A stretch of 64,000 nucleotides of DNA from positions 5,324,362 to 5,388,361 of the forward strand of contig SMSO01000025.1 in the NCBI GenBank assembly GCA_004764695.1, written 5' to 3'. Source of the stretch: Schizochytrium sp. TIO01. Taxonomy: Eukaryota > Sar > Bigyra > Thraustochytrida > Thraustochytriidae. Below the pieces are notes generated by a model. The model did not search any database and was not told the DNA's origin. It saw nothing but the letters and a program-made list of their open reading frames with translations. This document shows, piece after piece, positions 1 to 12,154 of this stretch (positions are counted from its first letter, which is position 1; every line of letters begins with the position of its first letter). A program made the translations under genes and the position numbers.

Positions 1-308
1 TCTCGAAGAACTCAAGGCAGTGCTGCAATGCTCATACACTGTGTTCAATTAAGCAAACATGTGCGTTCATGCATGTATGCATGGGCACTCAAGTCCATGT
101 TGCCGTCATTCGATCAACCTTTGATCAATGAACGTAACTCCATAAACCAATCCATCGCGAGTACAGACACACCTTGTCCCTTATTCCTCACCCCATTGTC
201 GTTGCTTCGAAAGGGCGGCAAATGGCAGTGCTATGGTTTTCGCAATATGGCTATTAGGGTAGGCGGCGGCTCACAGTGATGCAGCGATTATGAGCGATTC
301 ATTGCAAT

Positions 309-361
309 GGAATGAATGAATGAATGAATGAATGAATGAATGAATGAATGAATGAATGAAA
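309..361. repeat. (GAAT)n microsatellite
   Basis: About thirteen consecutive GAAT units. Related ATTC/GATT tetranucleotide runs recur throughout the window, so this is a typical simple repeat of this genome and not a gene-specific element. Confidence 0.95.
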
Positions 362-570
362 TAAGTCCAAGACTATCAAAGGGAAGACTTAGTTCGCGAG
401 CCACATCAAGAGCGACGCATGGCGTGGCAGCAACTTCTATCCTCCGTCCAAATTGCCTGAAGCAGCGAGCCTGGTAATGGATGGAATCTGCCGCCCTTGA
501 TATACATCATGTATATGTATATGAATGTATATGTATATATGGGTAAGTAAGTAATTAAAATGTTCTGTGG

Positions 571-848
571 ATGTGCGGCGACTCACTTATCGGCGAAGAG
601 GACTCCACGTCGATGGGCTCTGATGAAGACTCCTCAGCAGGGATCACTACCGGCACCTCACCTGGAGGAGCAGAGTGCGTTGATCGGTGAATCGATCAGG
701 CAATCGGCGATGACGGATGCTTCATTCCAACAGGGTTTCGGAGTGCAATGCGACAGTGACGGTGATGGCGCGATACTCCGCCTCGCGGTTTACACTCAAG
801 CTATACCCCACTTGCAAGGCGGATGAAAGTAGACTATCACCCGTATAA
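571..848 (+). CDS. candidate two-exon small gene, unknown function
   Basis: No recognised family. Exon 1 (571-686) starts with ATG and encodes an acidic, Ser/Gly-rich stretch beginning MCGDSLIGEED. It ends at a GTGAAT donor. A 47-nt gap (687-733) ends in CCAACAG, and exon 2 (734-848) continues in phase 2 to a TAA, giving 76 residues. Unspliced, this frame stops at the TGA overlapping the donor. A competing unspliced frame with ATG at 560 stays open to 826 for 88 codons, so the spliced reading is only one option. It lies upstream of the aldolase on the same strand. The support is the phase match and composition only; a chance open frame is quite possible. Confidence 0.22.
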
Positions 849-1504
849 CTCACTTACAGGGACGCGCATAAGTGAGTTATAGCACCTCTGCCCTCCGTCC
901 CCAGTGAATGAGGGAATGATTACCAGTAATCATCGCAGAGATGAATTCTATCTCGTACTTGTAGATAGATAGATACCTACTGCGTGCCCACTTCCTAGGG
1001 CAACCTCCAGCAATAGAGAGTCTTTCTGGTCAGACCGAGACGCTTGTGCCTGCCTCTTTTGTGCTGGTTCGTTCGTGTTTGCTACCAAGCACAGAATCAA
1101 GTCGGCGGAAACTGCAAAATGCAAGTGGGATAATCCAAACTACGCTGCTCTTTTTAACTTATATGAAATAAAATTTTATAAAATTACTCATTACCTACGC
1201 TATCATAACAATATGCATCTTTAGATGAGTAGACTGCAAAAAAGAATCATCAGGTGTTTTACTTTTTGATCGATCATAGTATTGAACGTCTCGTTAGCTG
1301 CTATCTTTCTCGGCGCTTCAGGCATACCCTCAATCCTCTCCAAGGTTTACTGACTGTTAATACTGCGAGTTCTCTCCGGTCTTCCTCCACCCTTCGTCCT
1401 CGCACGTACTTCCCCTTATCTCGCTGTTCTCGTAGGTCTGTCGTTGGACCTTCGTTCATCCACTCATCCATCCAACTTAACCTCGCATATCTACATCCTC
1501 AAGC
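849..1504 (+). promoter_or_regulatory. 5' flank and leader of the aldolase gene
   Basis: No gene seen. An AT-rich block at about 1140-1260 is followed by a strongly pyrimidine-rich leader (about 1290-1500) that leads straight to the aldolase ATG. The promoter probably lies in or upstream of the AT-rich block, but no clear TATA element can be assigned, so the limits given are only those of the gap. Confidence 0.3.
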
Positions 1505-2455
1505 ATGTTCGCTCGTTCCTCCCGTGTCCTGGCCAGAGCCGCTGCCGCTGCTGCAACAGTCGGCGGTGGTGCTGGTCTCCTCGTTTCTGTGAATGCCTCG
1601 AACGCCTCTGTGGCCTCTTGCGAGCCTATCAACTTCCGCGCGGAGTCCTTGCGCCTTGCCGAAGGCGCTCTCGAGCGCGTGGACAAATTGCTGGCCAGAA
1701 TGCATGCATTGAACAGCCTCGCGGACCGCATTGATCACACCTTGCTCCGCTCAGATGCGACCGTTGCTGAGATTGAGGTTCTCTGCGCCGAGGCCGTCGA
1801 GCATGGCTTTAAGACCGTGTGCGTGAACTCTGGCAACGTGCAGGTTGCGAAAGAATTCTTGGCTAAGGCTGCCGCAGCTGGCAAGGAGCATGCTGTGAAG
1901 GTCTGTGCTGTTGTCGGATTTCCTCTTGGCGCATGCTCAACTGAGGCCAAGGCCTTCGAGACCGAGGCTGCAATCCTGGCGGGTGCTAGCGAGATTGATA
2001 TGGTCATCAACATTGGCCGTCTCAAGTCTGGCGAGTGGGACTATGTGGTCCGCGATGTGGCGGCAGTCGTTGCTGTTTGCAAGCGTCTTGGAGCTGGCTG
2101 CAAGGTCATTATCGAGACCTGCCTGCTCAATGACGAGGAGAAGCGGGCTGCTTCTGAGCTCTGTGCTCTGGTCGGCGCTGATTTCGTCAAGACCTCTACT
2201 GGTTTCTCCACTGGAGGAGCTACGCCTGAGGATGTGGCGCTTATGAAGGCAAGCGTCGACGCTGCTGCTGCCAAGTATGCACCTCTTGCGGCCAATGGAG
2301 GATCCGTCAAGGTCAAGGCTAGCGGTGGCATCAAGGATGCTAATGATGCCTGGGCGATGATCCGTGCTGGAGCATCCCGTCTCGGTACCTCTCGCGGCGT
2401 CTCCCTCGTCAGCACTGGTGATGAGACTGCCGCCCCCAGCCCTTCGGCCTACTAA
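1505..2455 (+). CDS. DERA: deoxyribose-phosphate aldolase
   Basis: Catalyses the reversible cleavage of 2-deoxy-D-ribose 5-phosphate to glyceraldehyde 3-phosphate and acetaldehyde (EC 4.1.2.4), in deoxynucleoside breakdown. The 316-residue frame contains the class I aldolase core: EIDMVINIG with Asp165, DFVKTSTG with the Schiff-base Lys229, and VKVKASGG with Lys271. These match Asp102, Lys167 and Lys201 of the E. coli enzyme. The protein ends in Ala-Tyr, and a C-terminal Tyr also assists catalysis in E. coli. The first 70 or so residues precede the conserved IDHTLL start and are Ala/Arg/Ser-rich with few acidic residues, like a mitochondrial presequence; that location is inferred. The ATG at 1505 is the first in frame after the pyrimidine-rich leader. 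No intron interrupts the gene. Codon use is GC-rich compared with the flanks. Confidence 0.96.
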   Translation: MFARSSRVLARAAAAAATVGGGAGLLVSVNASNASVASCEPINFRAESLRLAEGALERVDKLLARMHALNSLADRIDHTLLRSDATVAEIEVLCAEAVEHGFKTVCVNSGNVQVAKEFLAKAAAAGKEHAVKVCAVVGFPLGACSTEAKAFETEAAILAGASEIDMVINIGRLKSGEWDYVVRDVAAVVAVCKRLGAGCKVIIETCLLNDEEKRAASELCALVGADFVKTSTGFSTGGATPEDVALMKASVDAAAAKYAPLAANGGSVKVKASGGIKDANDAWAMIRAGASRLGTSRGVSLVSTGDETAAPSPSAY

Positions 2456-5400
2456 ATGATAGGGGCTTGCAGGTCGAACTGCGCCAGAGGTCGTTGCCTC
2501 CCGAACTTTCAACACTGTGACAACAAAGATCCTGGGAGAAGCCTTGGTTGTCACTGTGCTCCTTGCTGTTTATAGCTCATCTAGGATATAACACAGACTC
2601 AAACACACACACAAATACACGACACACACAATATATACACACTTTAACCATCTCGCCAGCTCCATGGAAATTCGGGTATCATGGCAGTCGGGCGAGCGAG
2701 GATTTCACAATTCATTGGGTAACATGACGCGCGCGTATGTGCACGAGCAAGTCCTTCTTGGACGGTTGTTTAAACATGTAGCTCTACTACTACTACTACT
2801 ACTACTACTTCATCATCATCATAATCTTTTTCTTTAACTATGGGTGAGAACTTGTTGCAAGGTCCCCCCGCCTCTGAGAGAAGAGGCCACACTGCACGCC
2901 CTTCTTTATATATAGTCAAAGATCGATCAGAACCAGGCATAGATACAGACGTCTAGTTTTGGCACCTCTCGCCTGGTTGCTGCTGCTGCGACCACTTGTG
3001 CTGCTGTTGCTATCTTGCATCGAGATATTACAACCCGGGTCAGTCAATCAAGTTTCGTCTCTTTTATTCAAACATTCTTGCTTTCTAGATGGGAGGTATA
3101 CGCTAACGCAAAAAAGTTATTGGCAATTCGAAGTCGATAATAAGAATGATGCATTTTTCTCAGAGTTTTCCATTGGGTGTGCGAGTGCCCACGTAAGTAG
3201 TTGGACAATTATTTCCATGGGCTGGATATGAGAGTGAAGACACGGAATCAATAACGCATCATCAGAAATACTTTAAGTCTCGTGTCTGCATGAAATTTTA
3301 CTTTCAATTATCAGCATAGCTCATCAATATTGTGGAGCGCGTTCACGAGCTTACAAAGCCGGATTTGTCTATGCAAATTTCTGCTGTTGTATACTTCGAG
3401 CAGTTTGGAAATGTTCTATTTTCTGCAATACGTTAGGTATAAAGCTTCTCCGTGCTATGTGTACCTACCTTGTTATATGCACTTGAGGAACTTTTTTCTG
3501 TTCTGCACCTTTTTACTAGCTTGTTCCCACATTTATTTTGGCGAGTTATGCTATCTTGTGACAAGTTATACATAACGATAAGCTATTCCTTGATCCGCGT
3601 CTTGTCTTGATAACTTGGTATGTCAGCACTTGTTGGGAGACGTACTCAATCATTGAGTTGCAAGACCATGTTGTAATATACTTTCAAATAAGGGATGGCG
3701 GAAACCTTGTCTAGGCCAAGTGAATGAGTGGTCCAAAATACAATTATTTTAGGAGCTATTTTTAGTTTCTCAATTCTAATCAGTAAATCGTTTATATTCG
3801 CTGTTAAACTGTGGCAAAACAGGCATCAAAGTAAGTAGCATCTTTCTCAAATAGTTTCACCTTTCGCTTCTTGCGTCAAAAACTAAATATACGTTTGAAA
3901 CCTTTCCGGTTTCCTCACCTTATAAAAAAGAATATAGAAAGTTGTAGTTACCATCTTCTTTCGGATGTTCTCCTCGTAAAAGGCTTCTCTTTCACACGTA
4001 TGCTCATACATATATAGTCGCATTATTAGGTACTCCTCACATGTTTTGTTAAGAATTACGAGACTAATGTGAAGCTTTTGTAAGTTCTACTTAGAAATAA
4101 GTATCTTTCTAAAAATACAAAAAACAAAACCAAAAGCGTTTCACAGGCATTGTAGACAAACTATCCCAATCTTTATGAATTAAACTTCACTGCACACCCG
4201 ATTTTATAGAATCGTCATGACAAAAAAAATATGTAAAAGACCCTGATGATCGTCTCTCTTCTGAGCATTGCATTCTGCAGGCTTTTTCTCCGTACCTGAA
4301 TTGCGGTGGGAACATAGAAAAGTGAGGTAAGAGAAAACACCTAAAGAAGAACTTGGAAAGAGAGAGAGGGAGAGCCAGGAAAGGACACAATTAAGAAGGA
4401 TCGAAAGTTCGAAAGAAATACAAACAAGAGCAACAGAACATTTTACGAGAACTTGGGTCAATGGCCGACTCAGAAATGTTCACCACCTGATTCAAAACAA
4501 CTGATCGAGACCGGTGCAAACAGGATTGTGTTTTACGTTTAGCCGACGGTTAGAGTGAGAACAACGAATACAAATATCTAGATAATGGTGATTTAGAGGG
4601 GATCTCAGAAATGATAACAGTGAAAATTAACATCATTGACAATCCCTAAGTCAATAGCTCTTAATCTGGATGAAGAGGGAATACTCTTTAATTAATTGAA
4701 GTTTCGCTTTGAAGTTCTCATAATGCGGAAGGTACTTACTAATTATTTGCATATTCCAGAAGCCGGTGGTTTCCAAATTGTTGATTAAATGGAGAAAGAC
4801 CCTATTAGACCGAGCTAGCAAATTGTTTCAAGTCTCACCCGCTACTCCTTTTGAGTCTGGCATAGGGTTTCACAGAGTGTACTTTTAGATATTTTTTCAA
4901 ATTAAGGTCATTCGATTAATCTGTGCGACTGAACAATGTGTGTAGCATCTGTATTTTGTATTGCTGAGATCTCCAATCGAAGGAACTAGTGGACAAGACA
5001 TTGTTAGAGCTATAGGTGTCCCTTTGTAAAGACCTCGTGGACATAGAGCTTCAATAGAGTAGAACTAGACATCCAGACTCCCGTGGTTGTGAAGCCAATA
5101 CGCCAAAGTCTGACTACATTTTACCTAGAACGAAACATGGTGCAACTTGAACCAATGGATGAAGAGGTTGAATTAACCTGGAGCCATCAAGTATATCTAA
5201 TGCAGGTGAAGAATGTCTTAACTTCCTAATTACTAAATGATACTCAGTCTACCGTGGAAATCATTACAAGACAGCAGCTCGCTCAATTTTAAATCGGTCT
5301 TCTTTAAGAACCTTCATGGTTAACCTCCAGCTGACCTACATTCATCTCTCGGCAGGTACAGTCTTTAAGGCACTGATATGTATATTCGCTCCTGCTATTG

Positions 5401-6080
5401 GTTCGTATACTTAGTCTCAACATCTGTGATGGCACGACCACAAATCCTGGGACTGAACTCGAAGGGATGTTGTGGTTTCTTGCAACCTTCATAGGAGCAT
5501 GCCTTCCAGAACTAGAGAGTATGGTTTTATTACTCAATATAAAGTTTAGCACTTAGCAAATCGTGATTACCACCATTGTGTGACCTATATACAAAGTATG
5601 CGAATATTTCAACCTATGCAAATTATGTGTGCAAGTTGAAAACTGCCAAAAAGTCAAAACATCTCAACCCGCTTGTCCATCGGGGTTTGAATTCAGGCTT
5701 TAGCTGCGACAGTAATATAGAAGTAGATTCTCCATTTAACTGTTACAATGTTTGAGTCGATCAATATAAACATGCGGTGTATATGGCTTTCCGGCAGTTG
5801 TTGGCAACACCGCATGACAATAAACTTATTACACTTGACTATACTTACTAATGGAATTGAAGAATGTTCTGACCTCTTGACATCAACTTTTTGAATTGGA
5901 AAATGAGTGCAGTTTGATTAGTTTTGCTATAATAGAATCGATAGCACTTTAATTTTGTTCCTCTGTCGATGTTTGAATGGCTGAAAGGTTATTAAAGAAT
6001 TCCTGTACTATTGCTGTTGTGGTTCCGTTTGCGCATGTTGTTGATATTGTCTCATTCTCGATGTCGAAGAGTCGGGGACA
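2456..6080. other. AT-rich intergenic stretch
   Basis: No convincing gene. It holds the aldolase 3' flank, a (CTA)n/(CAT)n run, and long AT-rich sequence from about 3.2 kb on. Short open frames without ATG starts occur at 2959-3231, 3330-3575, 4204-4461 (minus) and 5304-5552 (minus); none matches a family I recognise. The stretch around 5.0-5.7 kb is slightly richer in coding-like words and could be an eroded element. Confidence 0.5.
2783..2822. repeat. (CTA)n then (CAT)n trinucleotide run
   Basis: About nine CTA units followed directly by CAT units, in non-coding sequence downstream of the aldolase gene. Confidence 0.9.
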
Positions 6081-6320
6081 ATGGCAGAGAAAGATATAAG
6101 TTTCCTATTTTTTTCAAACTTATGGCATTGCATTGGTTGTTTAACAGCGCTGTCGCTGGTTTTGCTAATTGGTAAACTGAGGAAGACAAGGGCGACTAAA
6201 ACAATGTCTATGGAGAGTTTTCTATCAGACAAAACAGGATCATCTAAATTTACCGTTGGAGACAAGTGTGGAAACGCAAAGAGTAAGAAGATGGTAAACG
6301 TGGCGTCGCCACTAAGTTAA
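6081..6320 (+). CDS. hypothetical small single-pass membrane protein
   Basis: An ATG-initiated 79-codon frame in otherwise stop-rich AT sequence. Residues 8-33 form one hydrophobic span (FLFFSNLWHCIGCLTALSLV region), followed by a basic patch (KLRKTRATK) and a Ser/Lys-rich tail, which predicts a tail on the cytoplasmic side. The in-frame upstream TGA makes 6081 the only ATG start. No family is recognised and no neighbour within 1 kb helps. The ordered span, basic flank and tail favour a real small gene over chance, but length alone does not. Confidence 0.35.
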   Translation: MAEKDISFLFFSNLWHCIGCLTALSLVLLIGKLRKTRATKTMSMESFLSDKTGSSKFTVGDKCGNAKSKKMVNVASPLS

Positions 6321-7387
6321 AACTACTTTGCTATTGGTAAAATTCGGCCCCTTTTGTTATATAGCATATTTGAATCTTTCGGCACCTCACATTCAATGTA
6401 CTTCATAACACTTATGACATGTGCGTGCATCTCAAGAATTTTAAGATTTGATTTTGTTTGAATTAAACACTCAGTGCCATTTACGTGGTCAAAATTATAG
6501 AGAGCATTTGAAGCATGCTATAAGATAAAGCCTCGTCAGGTTGAGTCCACGCATGATTGAGAAAGGAATTGATGATGTGATATTAACTCCCCAAATCTTG
6601 GAAACTCCTTTGAGGATACCATGAAATTTGCAAGTACCGATTTTCACAATTGACCCACAGAAGACTGTAGAATGTACACACCGTCACTTGTACTGGCAAT
6701 AACCATGACCAAGGTAAGCAGGGTGACGTTTTGAGATACCCCCAAACTAAATAAAGGGACCTTTGGGCCATACTTTTATTTAGAAAAGACCATATGAAAC
6801 AGAGGCAAAGGTTTCCCATAAAAGAACAATCTTTAATATTTTTATATTAAATAATAGAGATAGCTTTTTTATTTTAAATCAAAATAAGAATTCGTTTCTT
6901 TACTTTTTAAATTATGACTTCGAAAGGCCAAACTTTCGGCATGAGAACGCGGGGTTCTTGACCTTTGAGACTCCCATGAAAATCCTCGCTAGAGCCTATG
7001 CAGCTCTGTCTTCTGACCATACTAGCAGTGGATACCCCCAAATCTGTCTGCTTTCGCTCGTTTGATTTATATGCGAGAAATGCAAAAACGTAAAATAAAT
7101 ATTGCTAAAAAGACTAAGTACGTTTTAAAAATTAAGATTAATAATTGTTATTTTAAAAATAAACTTTGAAATTTTGGCAGAAGGTCCACACGACGATCTC
7201 ATCAGAACGTATGGCTCAGGCTTATTGACCAATGCGACGCTGAGCTCGATCTTTCTGAAAGTAAAGCTATTACTCTAGCAGTGGGTTTAAAGTTATGGTC
7301 ATGAGGACGCTCTTTGTCCAGAATGAACGCAAGCAATTTTGCGATGACCTGCTTTTGCTTTTGTTCGTAAACACATAAGTTATCAAG
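6321..7387. other. AT-rich intergenic stretch
   Basis: No gene seen. It is rich in TTTTAA/TTAAAA blocks (about 6830-6910 and 7080-7170), with only a short minus-strand open frame at 6583-6819. Confidence 0.5.
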
Positions 7388-8057
7388 ATGAGTTCTAGAC
7401 CTAAAAGTTTTCCATTAAAAAATGCTGATTACATCGGTGCATGGACCTTTGGCGATTCTTCGTCATCGAGTTCCACAGCTGCGTGTCCTTTAAATGCTCT
7501 CAGCCGCGTCTCGGTAGCAGCCACAGTGGCAGCGTCGCGAGACGGCGTCGCCAAGGCCCTCTTGTCACGCTTACTCTGCCGTCGAAGCCTTCCAACGAGC
7601 GTTGGGCGTCACGGTGGCTTCGCCATCGACCCGTGATGTTCTCATCTTCACGCCAACAGCGCAAGCTTCAAGGCCAGCCAGACGTGGGCAGCCTGTGCCA
7701 CAAGGCTCCACGGTGTCGAGCACGGGCAATGGGGGGACACGTGAATGGGTGGTTCTTGCCTTTGCATTGAGCTTGCCGTTCGGTTTGTCGTTCTTGTTGT
7801 TGTTGCTGGGTTTGCTTACGAAGGTCGCCTTGGACGAGGTTCTTCTCTGGAGCACAACCAAGAGTTCGTTCCTGCCGAGGTAAGCGCTGCAGCCCTAGAT
7901 CAAGTGCCGTGCTTGATGGAGAGGATCGAGTCTCGCTTCACTGGCGCTCGGAACTGCGAAGATGTGGACGGAGGTGATGTCGAAAGACTGCGGCTGTGGC
8001 AGGAGCCATGGGTACCTCTCGATGGATCTCCAATCGATCATGGAACACGAACTTTGA
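7388..8057 (+). CDS. candidate spliced membrane protein gene, start unresolved
   Basis: No family recognised. An ATG frame begins at 7388 (MSSRPKSFPLKNADYIG...) and stays open to 7636. From about 7518 to 7879 a second frame is open and holds one clear hydrophobic span (WVVLAFALSLPFGLSF...). I could not find a clean splice that joins the two, so this is either an unseen intron or a frameshifted pseudogene. Downstream, a GTAAGC donor at 7880 and a CCCTAG at 7898 would remove only 19 nt. A second gap of 29 nt (7974-8002) then keeps phase 2 to a TGA at 8055. Unspliced, the frame stops at the TAA inside GTAAGC. GC-rich compared with its flanks. Confidence 0.22.
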
Positions 8058-8781
8058 TTTATTTATTTATTTATTTCGTTTAGTCTGTAGTGCGTAGCAT
8101 GTATGGCACTGCTAGTACTGCCTATATAGCAGGTAGCAGGTGAGTAGGCAATGCGTAAACCAAAGCTAAAAAAAAGGAGCTAAGTATCAAGATTCTAGAC
8201 ATGGAGCCTGGTTCATGTGCCGAGGTTTGCGTGATGTGGTAGCTAGGCATTCAGGCTAAGGGCACGACGATGCTGCAGTCAAGCTCATGAGCACTTGACA
8301 AGGCTTTGAGGTGAGACCCTGTGATTGAAAATGAAAGATGCAGCGAGCTGTTCTGTCTAGTCTAGGTTAGTATCTTATTTTTAAAAACTTTTTTTAACAT
8401 TATTGGTAATACATTTTATAAATGCGTGTTTCTTCTTTTCTTTTCTTTTCTTTTGTCTTATAGCTTTTTTTAAAGAATTTTTTTAATTTTTTTTTAAATT
8501 AAATTAATTATTTTCATTTTCATTAAAACTATTTATTTTAAAGGAAAGAAAATACCTTCGAAACGTATAAGTATCTATTGGGTCACAACGGAATAAGATG
8601 CACAATGGTCTCTTGATGATGTGAGACATTTAGTTCTATAACACAAAGGAATGACTGTTGATATCTAGAGAGGCTCATGGCATAACATTTTACCGCAAAG
8701 GCCATGCAATATATAAATAATTTCATCTGCTTTAGGTTTTTATTAAAAACAAACACACAGAAAGCACGAAATTTAAGAACA
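8058..8781. other. AT-rich intergenic stretch
   Basis: No gene seen. It has a (TTTA)n run at about 8057-8078, a (TTTTC)n run near 8431-8455 and a dense T/A block at 8460-8550. Confidence 0.5.
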
Positions 8782-9075
8782 CTAAAAACAATGAAAGAAT
8801 TGATAGATATCAACAGTTATTTCAAGGATGTGGCAAAATAGCCATAGTATGAACATTTTGTTTGAGACAATCCGACGAAAACAAAAATAGCATCTGCAAT
8901 TTAGCAGCGTTTTGAGCTTAATCATTCCAAAGTTTCCGAGCAAGTGAGAGAAAATCATAGCCCGACCAGATTCGTCGAGTTGACCCAAATTTAAAAGATA
9001 CCGGTCGAATGCAAAAACGTCGATGCAGCATCGAATCATGGTTTGAACCAAAATCTCAGTTAGCATTCTAGTCAT
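8782..9075 (-). CDS. hypothetical protein, 97 residues
   Basis: A minus-strand ATG frame of 97 codons in AT-rich sequence. The translation is well mixed, with an acidic-amphipathic middle (LGQLDESGRAMIFSHLLGNF) and a Cys/Phe-rich hydrophobic C-terminal half (ILWLFCHILEITVDIYQFF) that may associate with membranes. No family is recognised. It would be transcribed divergently from the candidate gene that starts at 9175, about 100 bp away. It may equally be an exon of a larger gene or a chance frame. Confidence 0.28.
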   Translation of the reverse strand: MTRMLTEILVQTMIRCCIDVFAFDRYLLNLGQLDESGRAMIFSHLLGNFGMIKLKTLLNCRCYFCFRRIVSNKMFILWLFCHILEITVDIYQFFHCF

Positions 9076-9174
9076 GGGCTCATGATATCTTGAGCCTGCA
9101 CGACCGTTGGCGGCTTAAATGCGACCACTGACTATTCATACAAGCCTGGAGTGCAGAGCATCATATATATACAT

Positions 9175-10146
9175 ATGGTATCGCAGGTGTGTTTTGGTTT
9201 GACCTCTGGCTACCCTTATTTCATTTTGCTTTCAGAGCATCAACAGCACGCCTATTGGGAGGTGTTCCATTCCAGATATTGCATATATGCACATGCACTC
9301 AGAGAAGGCCTGATTGGCGACAAAACACGCGTATCGAACAAGCGAGCAAATAATAGAGCTGTCGTGTGCGGTCGGCAACATTTTGCCTTTCTTCTCCTCC
9401 TTGTTCCGGGAAGCAATTAGGACACGTTCGCAGACTTGAGAGCAGAGGACCGCAGGCACGATCTTGCGCTGACCATGTTCGGTGGTATCAAGAAGACACA
9501 ATTCACGAATCTCTCTGTTCCTCAAGAGGTTTTCGTTTCCAGATCAGCGCAGCTTGTCTGCGGTGTAGTTATATGATATCTTATCTTCAGAATCCCAAAT
9601 CTTGGCACATCACACACACTCACACACCCGTTCTGCGCAGCCATACATATTGATAATTGATGAAATACTTCACACCATGCCAGCTCAAGCGTATCGAAAG
9701 TTCAGGGTTTGGGCCGCGAGCGACCTAGCGTTCGTGCGTGCAATCTTTTCTTGAGCCCGCCGGGAAGAAGAGCATAATCGCTCGAGAGCCCTAATTCTCA
9801 CCAAAGGTGTGTTCGTAGACTCACATCAGCGGCACCAACAAACAACCGATTAAACTGATCTCAAGATTGGCGCAACTGCAGTGGAGTTGACCTTTTGAGA
9901 GCTAGACAGAAAACATCACAAGAACTGCTTTGAGTCTCAAAAACCAACCTCACCAGCGAACAAGCAAAGAAGCCTTTTTTCAAGAGTGGACACGAGCACG
10001 AAGCATGTATGTGGCATCGTTTCTTCCGCCACAACAAGAGCGTGCTCGACACTGCTTTTTCTTTTGGCGCATATGTATATAAATAAATAAATATGTTTTT
10101 ACATAAGTGTTAGCTTCTTCCTGGTATCGCACTAATGACTGATTAG
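9175..10146 (+). CDS. candidate multi-exon gene, unknown function
   Basis: Exon A (9175-9363, ATG, 63 codons) ends at GTGTGC. A 57-nt gap with a pyrimidine-rich 3' half ends in CAATTAG at 9420. Exon B (9421-9562) continues in phase 0 and ends at GTGTAG. A 28-nt gap ends in TTATCTTCAG at 9590. Exon C (9591-9754) continues in phase 1 to TGA, giving 164 residues. The sequence includes YPYFILLSEHQQHAYWEVF and ILIIDEILHTMPAQAYRKF. An open segment 9935-10074 followed by a 39-nt gap (10075-10113) and a last exon to TAG at 10146 may be a continuation, if exon C is spliced before its TGA. No family is recognised. Two consecutive phase matches with plausible acceptors are the support; a minus-strand open frame at 9232-9525 is treated as its shadow. 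Confidence 0.3.
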
Positions 10147-10325
10147 CTGAGAGAACGCACCCCATTCTTTGAGCAGGAGATGGAGGTATCATCAATTTCG
10201 TCTTGACAGCAGCTGGCTGTGCGAGTTGTTTATTCAGCCTGAGTTAAGCTTTGGGAGACGTCAAAGTAGCTCGGGCTGGACGTCTGCTGCATGGGTTGCT
10301 TGGCCGGCGCGTCCTTGCGACGTGT

Positions 10326-10351
10326 AGGCAGGCAGGCAGGCAGGCAGGCAG
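10326..10351. repeat. (AGGC)n microsatellite
   Basis: About six AGGC units, followed closely by an ATTC/ATAC run at about 10378-10396. Confidence 0.9.
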
Positions 10352-11396
10352 CCATCCATTCCTCGCAAGTGATCCATTTATTCATTCATTCATACATGCA
10401 CTTTTGGCTGAGCCCCACGATGTACGAATCTAAGTGTTACAGGCTGACTGATTGACCGCCTGGCAGAACGATTGTCTGACAACTCGGCGGTTGTGGGAAT
10501 ACCAGGAGTGGATGGAGGAAGATCCCCGGCAGCGATCAGCGTGCCCCAGCTTCGCAGTACACCAACCGTGGTCTTCCATGATCTCGGCGCCAGAGCTGCC
10601 GCTGCTGAGACACGGTGACAAGGAGACCTCGAGGAAGAGGCGGCCACCCCGCGGTTTCCTTCGAGTTACTATTTACCCGCCTCCCGCCTGGCTGCTCTGC
10701 CACTGCAAGCGTACCTGCCGCAACGAGCCTCCGCTCGTCGTCGTCCTGGGCCGCATTTCCTCTCTGCTGCCAAGCCAAGTTTCGTGCGAAGTCCTGATCT
10801 CGCGAGCCCAAGACTTTTCATTGGCATCACCTTCCGTCGCCCTTTCGCCTCTAGAGCGCATGCATACCATACATAATACACACATTCATACATAAATACA
10901 TATGTGGTCCTGGGAAAACCCTCTCTTCTTCTCCTTCCGCAGGGCCCTTTGGAGTAACACAATTCAATGGTCCAAGAGGCGTTCTCTTAGTGGCAGTAGC
11001 GAGGATGCTGGCCACCACGGCAGAGAGGCGGAGGCGTTATTCGTTCTGCCTCTAGAGTAGACTTGTCCTGCCTTTGCCCTTTCTGATATATGGTCATTTG
11101 CGCCGCACAATTCTCCCGGTTCTTGAGCTCTCTAGCTAGCGAGAGGAGGGGCAATTCGCTCTATTCTCAAGTTCGCAAGCGATCGAGTGAGTGTGGAAAT
11201 TACAAGGGCAGCTTCCCAAGGGCCTGGCAGCCAGCAGCAGCCAAGGTTCCCACGAGGGTACGAGTGACCGACTCGAGTCGACGCCAGCAAGCCAGCCAAG
11301 GCTCTTGCAGCCACCCAGTCAACGGGGAAATAAACATCTGCGAGATTGATTGAGCGCTATAGCTAGCACAATGCTCGCTCGAGGTATTTCGTCTGA

Positions 11397-11478
11397 TTGC
11401 TTGCTTGCTTGCTTGCTTGCTTATTGCTTATTGCTTATTGCTGATTGACGATTGACGATTGACGATTGACGATTGATG
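11397..11478. repeat. compound (TTGC)n / (TTATTGC)n / (GATTGAC)n repeat
   Basis: Three successive short-period arrays that grade into one another, a pattern typical of stepwise slippage with unit mutation. Confidence 0.9.
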
Positions 11479-11985
11479 ATGTCCCCCAAAAGCCGCGACG
11501 AAGCACAGGGTTTGGGATTCATTCTCTCATGAGGAGCACCACCCATCAGCCGTGTCTGCAATTCTTCGGTCCTTGTGATTGAATTGAAGGTCGCTCGTAG
11601 CTAGCAGAAAGGGCTGCCCGCGATGGAGCCTCGTCATCCATCGGTCTCCGTGAAGGTAGGATTCCACGCTCAGTTGGTTCCTCATCTCGGCGTCGTTTGT
11701 CGCTGCCATCGCCAATCCAAGGTCGCCTGGTGATACGATACATTCCTTCCTTCCTTCCTTCCTTCATTCATTCATTCACTCATTCCTTCGCCGAAAGCCG
11801 CAGTGATGGGTGAGTGAGTGCGTGAGTGCGCGGAGTTCGCTGCAGAGTCTCGGGCCCATCGCGGTGCCTGGTGGCCTCCGTGGCTCTGGAGACCGCCTTT
11901 GGCCTCTGCTGCGGTTCGCGGCGGGCGCAGAGGCATGCAGGCCGCTCTTGAGAGCGCTCCCAAAACCCTCCTCGAGAACGAGAAC

Positions 11986-11986
<1 letters not shown>

Positions 11987-12022
<36 letters not shown>

Positions 12023-12034
12023 AGCAAGCAAGCA
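11987..12034. repeat. (AAGC)n microsatellite
   Basis: About eleven AAGC units with one AAAGC interruption. The same unit recurs at 56186-56223. Confidence 0.95.
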
Positions 12035-12154
12035 CGCGGCCCAGCTCCCCGAGTCCAGCTCGATCTCTTGGGAGAAACCCTGGAAACCCTCGCCGCTACT
12101 TGCGTGCACAAGTTGTCTTCCGTAGCTGCTGCAGATGACCCCAACGGATCGCAT

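Noticed and set aside
1937..2554. 205-codon minus-strand frame opposite the aldolase
   Set aside because: It is the antisense shadow of a clearly identified gene; GC-rich coding sequence commonly opens the opposite strand.
5000..5720. Possible decayed Copia-type retrotransposon
   Set aside because: A few phrases vaguely resemble polymerase motifs, but no frame is continuous and no motif could be confirmed. A translated profile search would decide.
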